64,000 nt of DNA from Cnuibacter physcomitrellae. GTDB taxonomy: Bacteria > Actinomycetota > Actinomycetes > Actinomycetales > Microbacteriaceae. Of the stretch, positions 16,879 through 25,621 are shown piece by piece; position 1 is the first letter of the stretch; each line of letters opens with the position of its first letter. Position numbers and translations under genes: made by a program. The stretch covers positions 62,001 through 126,000 of the forward strand of contig NZ_BMHD01000001.1 of assembly GCF_014640535.1 (NCBI RefSeq). The letters are read 5' to 3'. The notes beneath the pieces were generated by a model, which saw only the letters and a program-made list of their open reading frames with translations, had not been told where the DNA came from and made no database searches.

Positions 16879-17364
16879 TCAGACGGCGGACCGCACGAGG
16901 CAGAGGAGGCCGGGGCGCGCATCCCACGACGGCACGTCGGCGAACCCGAGGCGCCGGTAGACCGCGAGGGCCGGAGCGCGCCACTCCCACACCGAGAGCC
17001 GGACGTCGCCCGGGGCGCCGTCGACGACGGCCGAGAGCAGCGCGTCGGCGATCCGTCGTCCGCGGTGGCCCGGATCGACCCACAGCCTCTTGATCTCGGT
17101 GCCCTCCGGGACGGCACGCGAGACGACGACCCCGACGGGGCGCTCGTCGTCGACGGCGAGGAGGACCTCGTCCCCGGCGAAGGCGAGAGCGGGGTCGTCG
17201 GCCTCAGCGGCGTAGCGCGGGGGCAGCGGATCGTCCGGACCGATCGGGTCGGCGAGGCCGCGGTCCGCCTTCTCCTGCTCGGTCTGGCGCAGATAGGCGC
17301 CCACGAGGACGCCGACGGCGCGAGCATCGACGCCGGAGAGGTCGGCCGGGCGCACGTGGATCAT
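16879..17364 (-). CDS. GNAT family N-acetyltransferase
   Basis: A 161-residue acetyltransferase with the acetyl-CoA loop motif VDPGHRGRRIADALLSA (R/QxxGxG/A type) followed by WEWRAPALAVYRRLGFADV, the usual C-terminal half of the fold. The acceptor substrate is unknown. ATG 17364 is leaderless behind TAGGCT. The gene is divergent from the YCII gene, with only 42 bp between the two start codons. Confidence 0.87.
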   Translation of the reverse strand: MIHVRPADLSGVDARAVGVLVGAYLRQTEQEKADRGLADPIGPDDPLPPRYAAEADDPALAFAGDEVLLAVDDERPVGVVVSRAVPEGTEIKRLWVDPGHRGRRIADALLSAVVDGAPGDVRLSVWEWRAPALAVYRRLGFADVPSWDARPGLLCLVRSAV

Positions 17365-17370
17365 CCGACC

Positions 17371-17376
17371 AGCCTA
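17371..17376 (-). promoter_or_regulatory. -10 hexamer TAGGCT for the GNAT gene
   Basis: TAGGCT on the minus strand, 6 nt before ATG 17364. Only 18 bp separate it from the plus-strand hexamer of the divergent gene. Confidence 0.55.
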
Positions 17377-17394
17377 GGCATCCGGTCTCGAGCG

Positions 17395-17400
17395 TACGCT
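17395..17400 (+). promoter_or_regulatory. -10 hexamer TACGCT for the YCII gene
   Basis: TACGCT, 6 nt before ATG 17407. It pairs with the opposite hexamer at 17371-17376, so the -35 regions of the two promoters overlap. Confidence 0.55.
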
Positions 17401-17406
17401 CGGGGC

Positions 17407-17748
17407 ATGCGCTTCCTGATCGCGATGTACGCCTCGCCGCGGGTGCCCCCGCCCACGCCGCAGCCCGATGCCGAATGGATGCGGGCCATGATCGCGTTCA
17501 TGAAGCAAATCGACGTCGATCTGCGTGCGTCGGGGGAGCTCGTCGCCGACGCGGGCTTCGACCGTCCCGGCTTCACCGTGACCGCCGACGCCGTGACCCG
17601 GGAACCGCTGGCCGACGGGTCGCCGCTCATCGGGTTCTGGCTCGTCGACGTCGCGACCGAGGAGCGTGCCGTGGAGATCGGCCGTTCGATCGCCCACTGG
17701 TCGGGCGCGGTCGAGGTCAGGCCGGTCGGGGCGCCGCCCGAGGTCTGA
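17407..17748 (+). CDS. YCII-related (DGPF) domain protein
   Basis: A 113-residue dimeric-barrel protein of the YCII/DGPF family. It starts MRFLIAMYAS and ends in IAHWSGAVEVRPV, the typical C-terminal strand. In these proteins a His-Asp pair is thought to be functional, and related domains often accompany ECF sigma factors; no sigma factor gene is adjacent here. The function is not known. Confidence 0.82.
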   Translation: MRFLIAMYASPRVPPPTPQPDAEWMRAMIAFMKQIDVDLRASGELVADAGFDRPGFTVTADAVTREPLADGSPLIGFWLVDVATEERAVEIGRSIAHWSGAVEVRPVGAPPEV

Positions 17749-17787
17749 CCGGCACCGCGGCGATCTCGTCGCAGCGCGGTCCGCGTG

Positions 17788-18972
17788 TCAGGCCCGGTCG
17801 GCCAGGAGGCTCCGTGCGGCCTCGACGACGAGTGCCCGCTCGTGCGTGAGGGCGAACCGGTAGTCGCCCTTCTCGTGATGCGAGGGATCGCTCTCGCGCG
17901 CGACGAGCGCGGCGGCGAAGTCGGCGGTCAGCACGACGATGTCCCACTCCTCGAGGAGCGGATCGCCCTCCCCGATCTCGTGGACCCGGGCGCCGGTGGC
18001 CAGGAGAGCCGGGGAGACGCCCTTCGCGTAGGCGACGACGAGACCGCACTCGGCGGCGAGCTCGGTGTACCTCTCGAAGGTGGCAGGGCTGATGTTGGTC
18101 GACTCCTGGAACGTGGCGAGGACCACGGCGGAGTCGCCGCTCGTGCGTGCGCGGGCTTCGAGGAACACGCTCATCTGGACCAGCAGGTCCCGATGGGAGG
18201 GCTTCGTCTCGACGCGCGCGCTGACCACCTCGTAGGGCGTGCGGGCGAGCGGGGCGCTCGTCACGTGCGAGGACCGCAGGGGCACCCCGGAGAGCCTGCC
18301 CGCGTGGGGGACGTCCCTCATCGCCGCGCTGTAGAGCCACCCCTGGCCGTGCGTGGCCCCGAGCGCACGGGCCGTCACGAGATGCTCGTCGGTCTCGATG
18401 CCCTCCGCGATCACGACGACGTCGCGCCCGGCGAGATGCGCGTCGAGGGCGCCCATGATGCGCGCGAGGTCGGCGCTCGGACGGTCCTGCACGAGGCGCA
18501 TGTCGAGCTTGACGATGTCGGGATCGAGCAGCGGCAGCAGGGCCAGCGAGGCGGCGTGGGCGCCGAGGTCGTCGACCGCGATGGCGTGCCCCGCGGCTCG
18601 GGCGGCATCGGCCATCGCGAGGAGCTCACCCGGACGAGCCAGCAGCGCGCGCTCCGTCAGCTCGATCACCACGGGCTGCTCGGGCGGGATCCGCAGCATG
18701 AGCCCCGCCTCGAACGACGCGGGCTCGATGTTGATGAGCAGGGAGTGCGCCCGCCGGAAGCCCTGCTCCCTGGCGGTGGCGAGGCTGGTCGCCCAGCAGT
18801 CGGCATCGAGCTCGAGCAGGTCGCCGCCCGTCCTGGCGTCCTCGAAGAACCTGTGCGGCGGGATGAGGAAGTCGCCGCTCTGCATCCGGCTCAGCGCCTC
18901 GTACGCGACCGGTTCGCCCGTCGACAGGTCGACGACGGGCTGGAAGACCGTGGAGAGCGTCGCGTCGAGCAT
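17788..18972 (-). CDS. EAL-DICT protein, likely c-di-GMP phosphodiesterase
   Basis: A 394-residue protein. The EAL domain (residues 1-230) keeps the residues expected for activity: EALSR, the Asn in LLINIEP, the Glu in VIELTE, VDDLGA, the Lys in VKLDMRL, the Glu in IAEGIE, and GQGWLYS. The C-terminal part (about 250-390) resembles the DICT sensory domain, often fused to EAL and GGDEF modules and linked to light or redox sensing. No GGDEF gene is in the window. CATGAT lies 6 nt before ATG 18972 as a weak -10. Confidence 0.85.
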   Translation of the reverse strand: MLDATLSTVFQPVVDLSTGEPVAYEALSRMQSGDFLIPPHRFFEDARTGGDLLELDADCWATSLATAREQGFRRAHSLLINIEPASFEAGLMLRIPPEQPVVIELTERALLARPGELLAMADAARAAGHAIAVDDLGAHAASLALLPLLDPDIVKLDMRLVQDRPSADLARIMGALDAHLAGRDVVVIAEGIETDEHLVTARALGATHGQGWLYSAAMRDVPHAGRLSGVPLRSSHVTSAPLARTPYEVVSARVETKPSHRDLLVQMSVFLEARARTSGDSAVVLATFQESTNISPATFERYTELAAECGLVVAYAKGVSPALLATGARVHEIGEGDPLLEEWDIVVLTADFAAALVARESDPSHHEKGDYRFALTHERALVVEAARSLLADRA

Positions 18973-19038
18973 CCTCAGATCATGACACGTCGCGACGACG
19001 CTCCCGTCACCGGGTGCGGGTCCGTCCGGTCTCGGCGC

Positions 19039-20142
19039 TCAGAACGCGTAGCGGATCGTGCACGAGGGCAGCTCCCGCGCGACGATCGCGCGCAGCTCCG
19101 CCACGGCGGAGGCCTTGAGCGCCCGCTCGTACCGCACGTTCACCGCGCCGTTCTCGGAGACCTTCGTCTCCTGGCGGTCCGGCGTCCAGAGCAGGTCCTC
19201 GGCTCGAGGGTGCCAGCGGAGGTTGACGTCGTGCAGGGCTGCGTTGTGGGTGAGGAGGATGACCTCGGCCTTGAGCTGGGCCTTGGCGGCGGGCCCGATC
19301 GTGTCGTCGACCTCCCTCAGCAGCCGGGTCCAGTCCTCCCGCCAGGTGGGGGTGAGGATGACGGGGGAGAGGTTCAGGTGCACCTCGTAGCCCGCCTCGA
19401 CGAAGTCGTCGATCGCGGCGATGCGCTCGCGGATGCTCGACGTGCGGATGTCGGTGACCCGCGCGGTCTCCTCCGGCATCAGCGAGAAGCGGATGCGGAC
19501 CCGGCCCAGGGGATCCCACTCGAGCAGGTCGCGGTTGACGTGCTTCGTGGCGAACGACGCCTTCGCCGTCGGGCTCATCCGGAACAGGTCGCAGAGATCG
19601 CGGACGTTGTCGCTCACCCGGGCGTCGACGGAGCAGTCGCTGTTCTCGCCGATGTCGTAGACCCACGACTCCGCGTCGCACTGATCGGGCTCCCGCTTCG
19701 GTCCCTGCTTCGCGATGTGGCGCGCCACGTGACGGGTGATCTGCTCGATGTTCGCGAACACCGTGATCGGGTTGCTGTAGCCCTTCCGCCGGGGCACGTA
19801 GCAGTAGGCGCACGCCATGGCGCAGCCGTTGGCCGTGGACGGCGCGATGAAGTCGGCCGAGCGCCCGTTCGGTCGGGTGACGAGGCTCTTCTTCACGCCG
19901 AGGACCAGCGCCTCGGTCTTGATGCGCACCCATCGCCAGGCGTTCGCCTCGTCGCCATGGAGCTCGGGGATCTGCCAGTGCGACGCGACGGGCACGATCT
20001 CGGCCTCGGGCCAGCGGCCGACGATCTCCTGCCCTCGCGGGAGGACGAGCGCGGCCTCCTCGGCGTAGATGCGGCGGACCTCGAGCAGAGGGCGCGGCCC
20101 ACGGGTGGCGCCGGCGGGGTGAGGGCTCGAGGCGGGGCGCAC
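19039..20142 (-). CDS. Spore photoproduct lyase-family radical SAM protein
   Basis: A 367-residue radical SAM protein. The cluster motif is NGCAMACAYCYV (CxxxCxxC), in the context TANGCAMACAYCYVPRRKG typical of spore photoproduct lyase. Further SPL-like segments are FATKHVNRDLL and HLNLSPVI. Non-sporulating actinobacteria carry such homologues with unproven roles in DNA lesion reversal. GTG 20142 is chosen because TAGCGT (20150-20155) lies 7 nt upstream; an in-frame ATG at 20265 would overlap the upstream gene. The gene is 10 bp downstream of a small ORF in the same direction. Confidence 0.85.
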   Translation of the reverse strand: MRPASSPHPAGATRGPRPLLEVRRIYAEEAALVLPRGQEIVGRWPEAEIVPVASHWQIPELHGDEANAWRWVRIKTEALVLGVKKSLVTRPNGRSADFIAPSTANGCAMACAYCYVPRRKGYSNPITVFANIEQITRHVARHIAKQGPKREPDQCDAESWVYDIGENSDCSVDARVSDNVRDLCDLFRMSPTAKASFATKHVNRDLLEWDPLGRVRIRFSLMPEETARVTDIRTSSIRERIAAIDDFVEAGYEVHLNLSPVILTPTWREDWTRLLREVDDTIGPAAKAQLKAEVILLTHNAALHDVNLRWHPRAEDLLWTPDRQETKVSENGAVNVRYERALKASAVAELRAIVARELPSCTIRYAF

Positions 20143-20149
20143 GGTGACG

Positions 20150-20155
20150 ACGCTA
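20150..20155 (-). promoter_or_regulatory. -10 hexamer TAGCGT for the SPL-like gene
   Basis: TAGCGT on the minus strand, 7 nt before GTG 20142. It overlaps the end of the upstream ORF and decides the start. Confidence 0.5.
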
Positions 20156-20500
20156 CGCTCCGCCCCCGACACCGGGTCGCCCCGTCTTCGGCGCGAGCTC
20201 GTCCAGCGCCTCCAGCGCCTCCAGCGCCTCGCGCGCCCGCCGGATGCGGTCCGCCTCCGGTTCATCCCACCAGGCGGGACCCCGCTCGCCGAGCCCGTGC
20301 TTGGCCAGGCCGACCCTGCGGCGCGCGGCGGCCGCCGCCTCCGCGTCGCCGTGACGGGATGCGACGCCGACGGCCGACCTCGCCCGTCCGAGGTGCGATC
20401 GCAGGGCGTCGGCGACGTCGTCGGGCAGGAGCGGATCCGTGCGCCGCCAGCGGCGCCCGTCCACGACGATCCAGCGCTCGTCGTCGGCCGACGCGGTCAT
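20153..20500 (-). CDS. Small conserved hypothetical protein
   Basis: A 115-residue soluble protein beginning MTASADDERWIVVDGRRWRRTDP. It is rich in Arg and Ala, with a helical middle (VADALRSHLGRARSAVG) and a C-terminal coiled segment (IRRAREALEALEAL). Similar short actinobacterial proteins are often labelled 'biopolymer transporter Tol', which I regard as an unsupported name. The ATG lies 6 nt after TAGCCT (20507-20512). Confidence 0.75.
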   Translation of the reverse strand: MTASADDERWIVVDGRRWRRTDPLLPDDVADALRSHLGRARSAVGVASRHGDAEAAAAARRRVGLAKHGLGERGPAWWDEPEADRIRRAREALEALEALDELAPKTGRPGVGGGA

Positions 20501-20506
20501 CCGCGG

Positions 20507-20512
20507 AGGCTA
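20507..20512 (-). promoter_or_regulatory. -10 hexamer TAGCCT for the small ORF
   Basis: TAGCCT on the minus strand, 6 nt before ATG 20500. It overlaps the stop codon of the upstream nitroreductase gene (20510-20512). Confidence 0.5.
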
Positions 20513-20959
20513 CGCGGCGTCGTCGTCGGTCCGCGTGAGCACGAACACCGGGATGTCCCGCTCCGTGCGGAGCTGGTAGTCGGCGTAGTCCGGGTAGGCG
20601 GCGACGGCGCGGTCCCACCACAGGGCCTTCTCCTCCCCGGAGATCTCACGCGCGAGGTAGTCGTGGCGCTCGGCGCCGTCCTGTAGCTCGACGTGGGGGT
20701 TCGCGACGATGTTGTAGTACCAGACCGGGTTCTTCGGCGCGCCCCCGAGCGACGCCACGACGGCGTACTCGCCGTCGTGCTCGACGCGCATGAGCGGGGT
20801 CTTCCGCAGCTTGCCCGACCGGGCTCCGACCGTCGTCAGCACGATCACGGGCATCCCGCGCAGATCGGTGGCCCTGGTGCCTCCCGACGCCTCGTACTCC
20901 TCGGCCTGCTTGCGGGCCCAGTCGCTCGTCCCGGGTGCGTACTCTCCAGTCAGTGGCAT
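20510..20959 (-). CDS. Deazaflavin (F420)-dependent nitroreductase family protein
   Basis: A 149-residue split-barrel protein of the Ddn/PF04075 family. Family segments are [52 protein letters not shown] and the C-terminal PVFVLTR. Members use reduced F420 to reduce quinones or nitro compounds. It implies that the cell makes F420, although no F420 biosynthesis gene is in view. TAGCAT (20966-20971) lies 6 nt before ATG 20959. Confidence 0.9.
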   Translation of the reverse strand: MPLTGEYAPGTSDWARKQAEEYEASGGTRATDLRGMPVIVLTTVGARSGKLRKTPLMRVEHDGEYAVVASLGGAPKNPVWYYNIVANPHVELQDGAERHDYLAREISGEEKALWWDRAVAAYPDYADYQLRTERDIPVFVLTRTDDDAA

Positions 20960-20965
20960 GACTCG

Positions 20966-20971
20966 ATGCTA
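20966..20971 (-). promoter_or_regulatory. -10 hexamer TAGCAT for the nitroreductase gene
   Basis: TAGCAT on the minus strand, 6 nt before ATG 20959. The same hexamer at the same spacing precedes the membrane protein gene at 53166. Confidence 0.55.
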
Positions 20972-21003
20972 GGCGCTCCGGCCGGAAGACGGGCGCGCGA
21001 CGG

Positions 21004-22056
21004 TCAGCGCTTGCGTCCGCCGCGAGCGGGCGGCTCGGGGCGGAGACGGATGAGCCGCTGCGGACCGTCCTCGTCGAGCTCCGCGACGTCGTCTCGCGAG
21101 GTGAGGAAGTCGGTGAAGGAGCGGTAGCCGAGGGGCTTCTCGTTGAAGGACGGGTCCATCCTGCGCATCTGGTTCTTCACCGCGCCGGTGTTCAGCCACT
21201 CGTCGGCGTCGCCCTTCGCGTGCCCGATCTGCAGCGCGCGCACGAGCAGCTCGGTCGCTACGGTCTGCGGATCGACGTCGTCGGCCGGCTCGGGCTCGTC
21301 GTCGGCCGTGTCGTCGGCGTGCGAGAAGAGGGGCACCGCCGGCGGCTTGCGCTTGCCGCCCGACTTGGAGCGGGAGGCGTCGTTCGGCTCCCGGTCGGCC
21401 TCGGCCTCGGTCCCGGCGTCTCCGCCGCCCTGCCCGCCGCGTCGTGCCGCGGTGGCGGCGGCGGTGGTCGCCGCGACCTTCTCCACGCCCGGGAGGGAGT
21501 CGTAGTCCTCGAACTCGTCGACGGCGGCCGCGAGCGACGTGCTCGTCGACCCCGCGACGCCGATCCCGACCACGAAGCGTCCGAGACGCTTGGTCTTCTG
21601 CGCGAGGGCGATGTAGTCGGAGTCGCCCGCGACGATGATCACGTGCGTGAGGTCGGGCAGTCGGAAGAGGTCCTCCACGACGTCGACCGCGAGCCGGATG
21701 TCGGCGCCGTTCTTCGTGCCGCGGGTCGTGGTCGTGAACAGCTGCGTGAGGTCGACCGCCCGCGACATCAGCTGGCGCTGGTAGCTGGAGTTGACCGATG
21801 CGGACCAGTCGGCGTACGCCCGGTTCACGACGATCGTGCCGAACGAGGCGGCGAAGTCGATGATGGCGCTGAAGTCGACGGTCGCCGCGCGCACCCGGGC
21901 CGCGACCTCCTTGTCCGCGTCCGGGTCGGAGGCACGGAAGTCGCGCACGCCGTCGCGCTGGAACGCGTTGCGTCCGTGGAGCTGCTGGTACCGCGAGATG
22001 ACGATGTTGTCGAAGTCGATGTAGAGGCCCACGCGGGCGTCGGTGGGTTCGGTCAT
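21004..22056 (-). CDS. NYN domain (LabA-like) putative RNase with winged C-terminus
   Basis: A 350-residue protein. Residues 1-165 form an NYN domain: [10 protein letters not shown] (first Asp), the acidic residue in [11 protein letters not shown], and [13 protein letters not shown] (Asp pair), typical of PIN-like nucleases. A disordered acidic linker (about 205-260) leads to a C-terminal OST-HTH-like segment (residues 265-340: [33 protein letters not shown]), which is often RNA-binding. ATG 22056 has GAGGAG 6 nt upstream. Confidence 0.85.
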   Translation of the reverse strand: MTEPTDARVGLYIDFDNIVISRYQQLHGRNAFQRDGVRDFRASDPDADKEVAARVRAATVDFSAIIDFAASFGTIVVNRAYADWSASVNSSYQRQLMSRAVDLTQLFTTTTRGTKNGADIRLAVDVVEDLFRLPDLTHVIIVAGDSDYIALAQKTKRLGRFVVGIGVAGSTSTSLAAAVDEFEDYDSLPGVEKVAATTAAATAARRGGQGGGDAGTEAEADREPNDASRSKSGGKRKPPAVPLFSHADDTADDEPEPADDVDPQTVATELLVRALQIGHAKGDADEWLNTGAVKNQMRRMDPSFNEKPLGYRSFTDFLTSRDDVAELDEDGPQRLIRLRPEPPARGGRKR

Positions 22057-22220
22057 CGTGCACTCCTCAGCCGGCGTCGGGTGCGCCCTGTCGTCGCTCC
22101 CAGTCTGGTGCGTCGGGTCGCGCGGCGCCAATCCCTCGTCTCGCCGGGCCGCGTCGCGGGCTCCACCGTCGTGTCCGATTCCCGCTAGAGGAGGTCGGTG
22201 GGACATGTGAGGATGCAGGC

Positions 22221-24131
22221 ATGGACTTCTCGGAGCGGTACCGCATCATCCAGTCGCGGGATGCGCGATTCGACGGGCAGTTCATCACCGCCGTTCGCTC
22301 CACCGGCATCTACTGCCGCCCGAGCTGCCCCGCGCGGACGCCGAAGGAGGCGAACGTCACGTTCTACGAGACCAGCGCCGCGGCCCACGAGGCGGGCTAC
22401 CGGGCATGCAAGCGCTGCCTTCCCGAGGCGGTGCCCGGCACGCCGGCCTGGAACCTGCGCGACGATCTCGCCGGGCGGGCCATGCGGCTGATCGCCGACG
22501 GCGTCGTCGAGCGCGAGGGCGTCGGCGGACTGTCGCGTCGGCTGGGCTACTCCGAGCGCCACGTGGCCCGGGTGCTCACCGAGCAGCTCGGGGCGGGGCC
22601 GCTCGCGCTCGCCCGGGCGCACCGGGCCCAGGCCGCGCGGACGCTCCTGACGTCCACCGGGCTCAGCATGGCCGAGGTCGCGTTCGCAGCGGGCTTCGCG
22701 TCCATCCGCCAGTTCAACGACACGGTGTCGGAGGTCTTCGAGCAGACCCCCTCGCAGCTGAGGGCACGGTACTCCGCCACGGGGGACCAGCCGGGCGGGA
22801 GCGTGCGGCTCTCGCTGCCGGCCCGCGAGCCGTTCGACGCCGCGGGTGTCTTCGCGTGGCTCGCCGCACGCGCCGTCCCCGGGGTGGAGATCGCGTCCGC
22901 CGACTCGTACACGCGGTCGCTCACGCTGCCCGGGGGACCGGCGTGGTTCACCGTGAGCGCGACCGCGGGCGGTGTGGCGCTCGAGGCGCACCTCTCGACC
23001 CTCTCCGACCTGTCGACCCTCGTCGCGCGGGTGCGGCGCCTGTTCGACCTCGACGCCGATCCGGTCGCCGTCGACGCCGCACTCGTCGACGGCGCGCTCG
23101 CCGACGGCGCTGATCGGGCGTCGAGCGGGTCGGCGCTCGCGGCGGCGGTGCGCTCGAACCCGGGCATCCGCCTGCCGGGCACCGTCGACCCCGCCGAGAT
23201 GCTCGTGCGGGCGATGGTGGGGCAGCAGATCAGCGTGGCCGCGGCCAGGACCCACCTCAGCCGGCTCGCCGCGGTCGCCGGACGACCGCTGGCCATGGAG
23301 GGCGGTCCCGAGCTGCTCTTCCCCGACCCGGCGGCCATCGCCGAGCACGCGGAGGCGGTCACCGGCCCGCGTGCGCGCCTGGCCGCGTTGCGGGGCGCGG
23401 CGGAGGCCATGGCGTCCGGCTCGCTCGTGCTCACCAGCGGCGATGCCGCCGCCGAGCAGCGGGCCGCGCTCCTGGCGATGCCCGGGATCGGACCGTGGAC
23501 GGCGGGCTACGTCTCGATGCGCGTGCTCGGCGCGCCCGACGTGCTCCTGACGGGCGACGTCGCCCTCCGCACGGGCGCGGCCGTGCTCGGCGCGCCCTCC
23601 GCGCCCCGCGAGCTCGCCCGCTGGGCGGAGGACTTCGCACCGTGGCGGTCGTACCTGTCGCTCCACCTCTGGCGTGCGGCGCTGACGGGCTCCGCCGCTC
23701 CGCGCCGACCCGGCGAGAGCGAGCCCCCGTCGCCGGCGCCCTCCCCGGACGCCGCTCCGGCCCCCTCGCCGTCCGCCGCGTCGGCGCCCTCTGGGTCCGC
23801 CGCGTCGGCGCCCTCGCCGTCCGCCACCCGGGCGCCCTCGCCGTCCGCCGCTCCGGCGCCCTCGCGGGCCCCCGCTCCGGCCCTCTCGTCGGCCACCTCG
23901 TCGGCGCCCTCGCGGGCCCCAGCTCCGACGCCCTCGCCGGCCCCCTCCCCGGATGCCGCTCCGACGCCCTCGCCGGCCCCCTCCCCGGACCGCCTCCCGA
24001 CGCCGAGCGCACCGCCCCCTGGCCGCGCGCCGGCGTCTGCCCCGGCACCGGCGCCGGGGAGGCGACGCGACCCGCATCCGGCGTCCCCGCATCCGCGGAC
24101 CACCCGCCCCCTCACGAAGGAGTCGTCATGA
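22221..24131 (+). CDS. alkA: Ada/AlkA bifunctional DNA repair protein with long Pro/Ser/Ala tail
   Basis: A 636-residue protein. Residues 1-75 are the Ada metal-binding domain (CRPSCPAR and CKRC give the four Cys). Residues 85-185 form an AraC-type helix-turn-helix. Residues 190-490 are an AlkA glycosylase with the helix-hairpin-helix and catalytic Asp in [18 protein letters not shown]...LTGDVALR. It should regulate the alkylation response and excise alkylated bases. The last 140 or so residues are an unusual low-complexity tail rich in Pro, Ser and Ala. The stop overlaps the MGMT start (ATGA). Confidence 0.9.
   Translation: MDFSERYRIIQSRDARFDGQFITAVRSTGIYCRPSCPARTPKEANVTFYETSAAAHEAGYRACKRCLPEAVPGTPAWNLRDDLAGRAMRLIADGVVEREGVGGLSRRLGYSERHVARVLTEQLGAGPLALARAHRAQAARTLLTSTGLSMAEVAFAAGFASIRQFNDTVSEVFEQTPSQLRARYSATGDQPGGSVRLSLPAREPFDAAGVFAWLAARAVPGVEIASADSYTRSLTLPGGPAWFTVSATAGGVALEAHLSTLSDLSTLVARVRRLFDLDADPVAVDAALVDGALADGADRASSGSALAAAVRSNPGIRLPGTVDPAEMLVRAMVGQQISVAAARTHLSRLAAVAGRPLAMEGGPELLFPDPAAIAEHAEAVTGPRARLAALRGAAEAMASGSLVLTSGDAAAEQRAALLAMPGIGPWTAGYVSMRVLGAPDVLLTGDVALRTGAAVLGAPSAPRELARWAEDFAPWRSYLSLHLWRAALTGSAAPRRPGESEPPSPAPSPDAAPAPSPSAASAPSGSAASAPSPSATRAPSPSAAPAPSRAPAPALSSATSSAPSRAPAPTPSPAPSPDAAPTPSPAPSPDRLPTPSAPPPGRAPASAPAPAPGRRRDPHPASPHPRTTRPLTKESS
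23730..24005 (+). repeat. Degenerate short tandem repeats encoding a PSA-rich tail
   Basis: The 3' part of the Ada/AlkA gene is made of imperfect copies of a roughly 24-33-nt unit (gcgccctcgccgtccgccgc and variants) that encode [10 protein letters not shown]-like peptides. Copy number is likely to vary between strains. Confidence 0.65.
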
Positions 24132-24637
24132 CCCTCATCAGCCAGTTCGTCGACACACCCGACGGAGCGTTCGGCATCCTCTCCGACGAGGACGGGCGGG
24201 TGGTCGCCTCGGGGTGGACGGACCAGACCGACGCCCTGCTCATCCGCCTGGCGCCGGCAGCGCGGGACTCGGCCGTGGTCGCCGGCGTCACCCCGGCGGC
24301 CTCCGCGGTCGAGGCGTACTACGCGGGCGAGGTCGCCGCGATCGACGCCGTCGAGGTCGCGCAACGCGGCGGCCCGTTCCACCTGCAGGCGTGGGTGGGC
24401 CTCCGCGAGATCGCGCCCGGCCGCCCGCTCACCTACGCGCAGTTCGCGGCCGCCCTCGGACGCCCCTCCGCGGTGCGTGCCGCGGCGAGCGCGTGCGCCC
24501 GCAACGCTCCCGCCCTGTTCGTCCCGTGCCACCGCGTGCTCCGCACCGACGGCACAATGGGCGGCTTCGCCTGGGGCGTCCCCGTCAAGCGCTCGCTCCT
24601 CGCTCGCGAGGCCGCCGCCGCCCGCGCCCGCGCCTAG
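24128..24637 (+). CDS. ogt: Methylated-DNA--cysteine S-methyltransferase
   Basis: A 169-residue O6-alkylguanine transferase. The active-site Cys is in [12 protein letters not shown] (PCHR), preceded by the helix-turn-helix [29 protein letters not shown]. It transfers the alkyl group from O6-methylguanine to itself. AAGGAG inside the Ada/AlkA 3' end is the ribosome site, and the genes overlap by 4 bp. Together they make a two-gene alkylation repair operon. Confidence 0.93.
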   Translation: MTLISQFVDTPDGAFGILSDEDGRVVASGWTDQTDALLIRLAPAARDSAVVAGVTPAASAVEAYYAGEVAAIDAVEVAQRGGPFHLQAWVGLREIAPGRPLTYAQFAAALGRPSAVRAAASACARNAPALFVPCHRVLRTDGTMGGFAWGVPVKRSLLAREAAAARARA

Positions 24638-24679
24638 CCCCCGTCCTCCGCCGCCCGGCTTACATCCTGCTCCTCCGCC

Positions 24680-25600
24680 GAGTGGCGAGGATCCGCCCCC
24701 ACAGCGCGTGCCGGAGGGCGAAATGTCGCCGCCCGGCGCGAGGATGCCCTGCTCCTCCGTCGATCGGCGTGAATCCGCCCCTTCCAGGGCGGGAGTGGTC
24801 CGGACGTCGCCGTTCGGCGGAGGCAAAGGCGGCCGCCTGCGGGTTGCGCCCGCCGAGGACTGCGTTGTCCCTCTCGGGCGGGGTCAGTGCGCGCTGGGCA
24901 GGCGTAACCCGCGTGGCGCCCGACTGCGCCGTGGCAGCGTCCGCGACGCCGACCGGCGTGAATCCGCCCTTCCGGGCGCGGGAGAGGTTGGGATGTCGCC
25001 GTTCGGCGGAGGCGAGGGCGGCCGTCTGCGGGTTGCGCCCGGCGAGGACTGCGTTGTCCCTCTCGGGCGGGATCAGTGCGCGCTGGGCGGGCGCAACCCG
25101 CGTGGCGCCCGACTGCGCCATGGCAGCGTCCGCGACGCCGACCGGCGTGAATCCGCCCCTTCCGGGTTCGGGAGTGGTCCGGACGTCGCCGTTCGGCGGA
25201 GGCGAAGGCGGCCATCTGCGGGTTGCGTCCGCCGGGGACCGCGTTGTCCCTGTCGGGCGGGGTGAGTGCGCGCTGGGCGGGCGCAATCCGCCTGGCGCCT
25301 CCCGCGATGGGGCTCCCGGGCATACGGGCGGCGGTGCGAGAAGGGGCCGAGTCGCGAGATACCGCCCCCCCGGGCGCAGGAGAGGGCGGGATGTCGCCGG
25401 TCGGCGAGGGCGAAGGCGGTCGCCGCGGGTTGCGCCCGCTGCGCAGTGCGTTGGACCTCGCTGGGCGGGCAGTGCGCCCTGGGCGGGCGTAACCCGCGTG
25501 GGGCCCGCCTGCGCCCTGCCAGCGTCCGCCACGCCGAGCGGCGAGAACCCGTCCCTTCGTCGTGGAGACGAGGGCGGGAGCTCGCCGGTCGACGAGGAGA
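24680..25600. repeat. 189-bp tandem repeat tract with internal inverted repeats
   Basis: A gene-free stretch. The anchor gaatccgcc recurs at 24771, 24960 and 25149, exactly 189 bp apart. A shortened copy lies upstream (anchor near 24690) and degenerate copies downstream (near 25357 and 25545). Each unit holds an inverted repeat: in the second full copy GCGGGTTGCGCCCG (25028-25041) pairs perfectly with CGGGCGCAACCCGC (25088-25101) across a 46-nt loop. Long reading frames exist on both strands, because 189 is a multiple of 3, but none has a recognisable fold. I treat it as non-coding. Confidence 0.8.
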
Positions 25601-25621
25601 GGGGCGCGGCGCGGCGCGGCG

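Noticed and set aside
16817-17083. N-terminal extension of the M4 protease to 17083 or 16870
   Set aside because: The extension overlaps the GNAT gene and is Arg-rich shadow sequence. The leaderless -10 and the PPYL propeptide start fix ATG 16816.
24680-25600. Possible CRISPR array
   Set aside because: The repeats are 189 bp and directly abutting, with no short repeat plus unique spacer pattern, and no cas gene is present.
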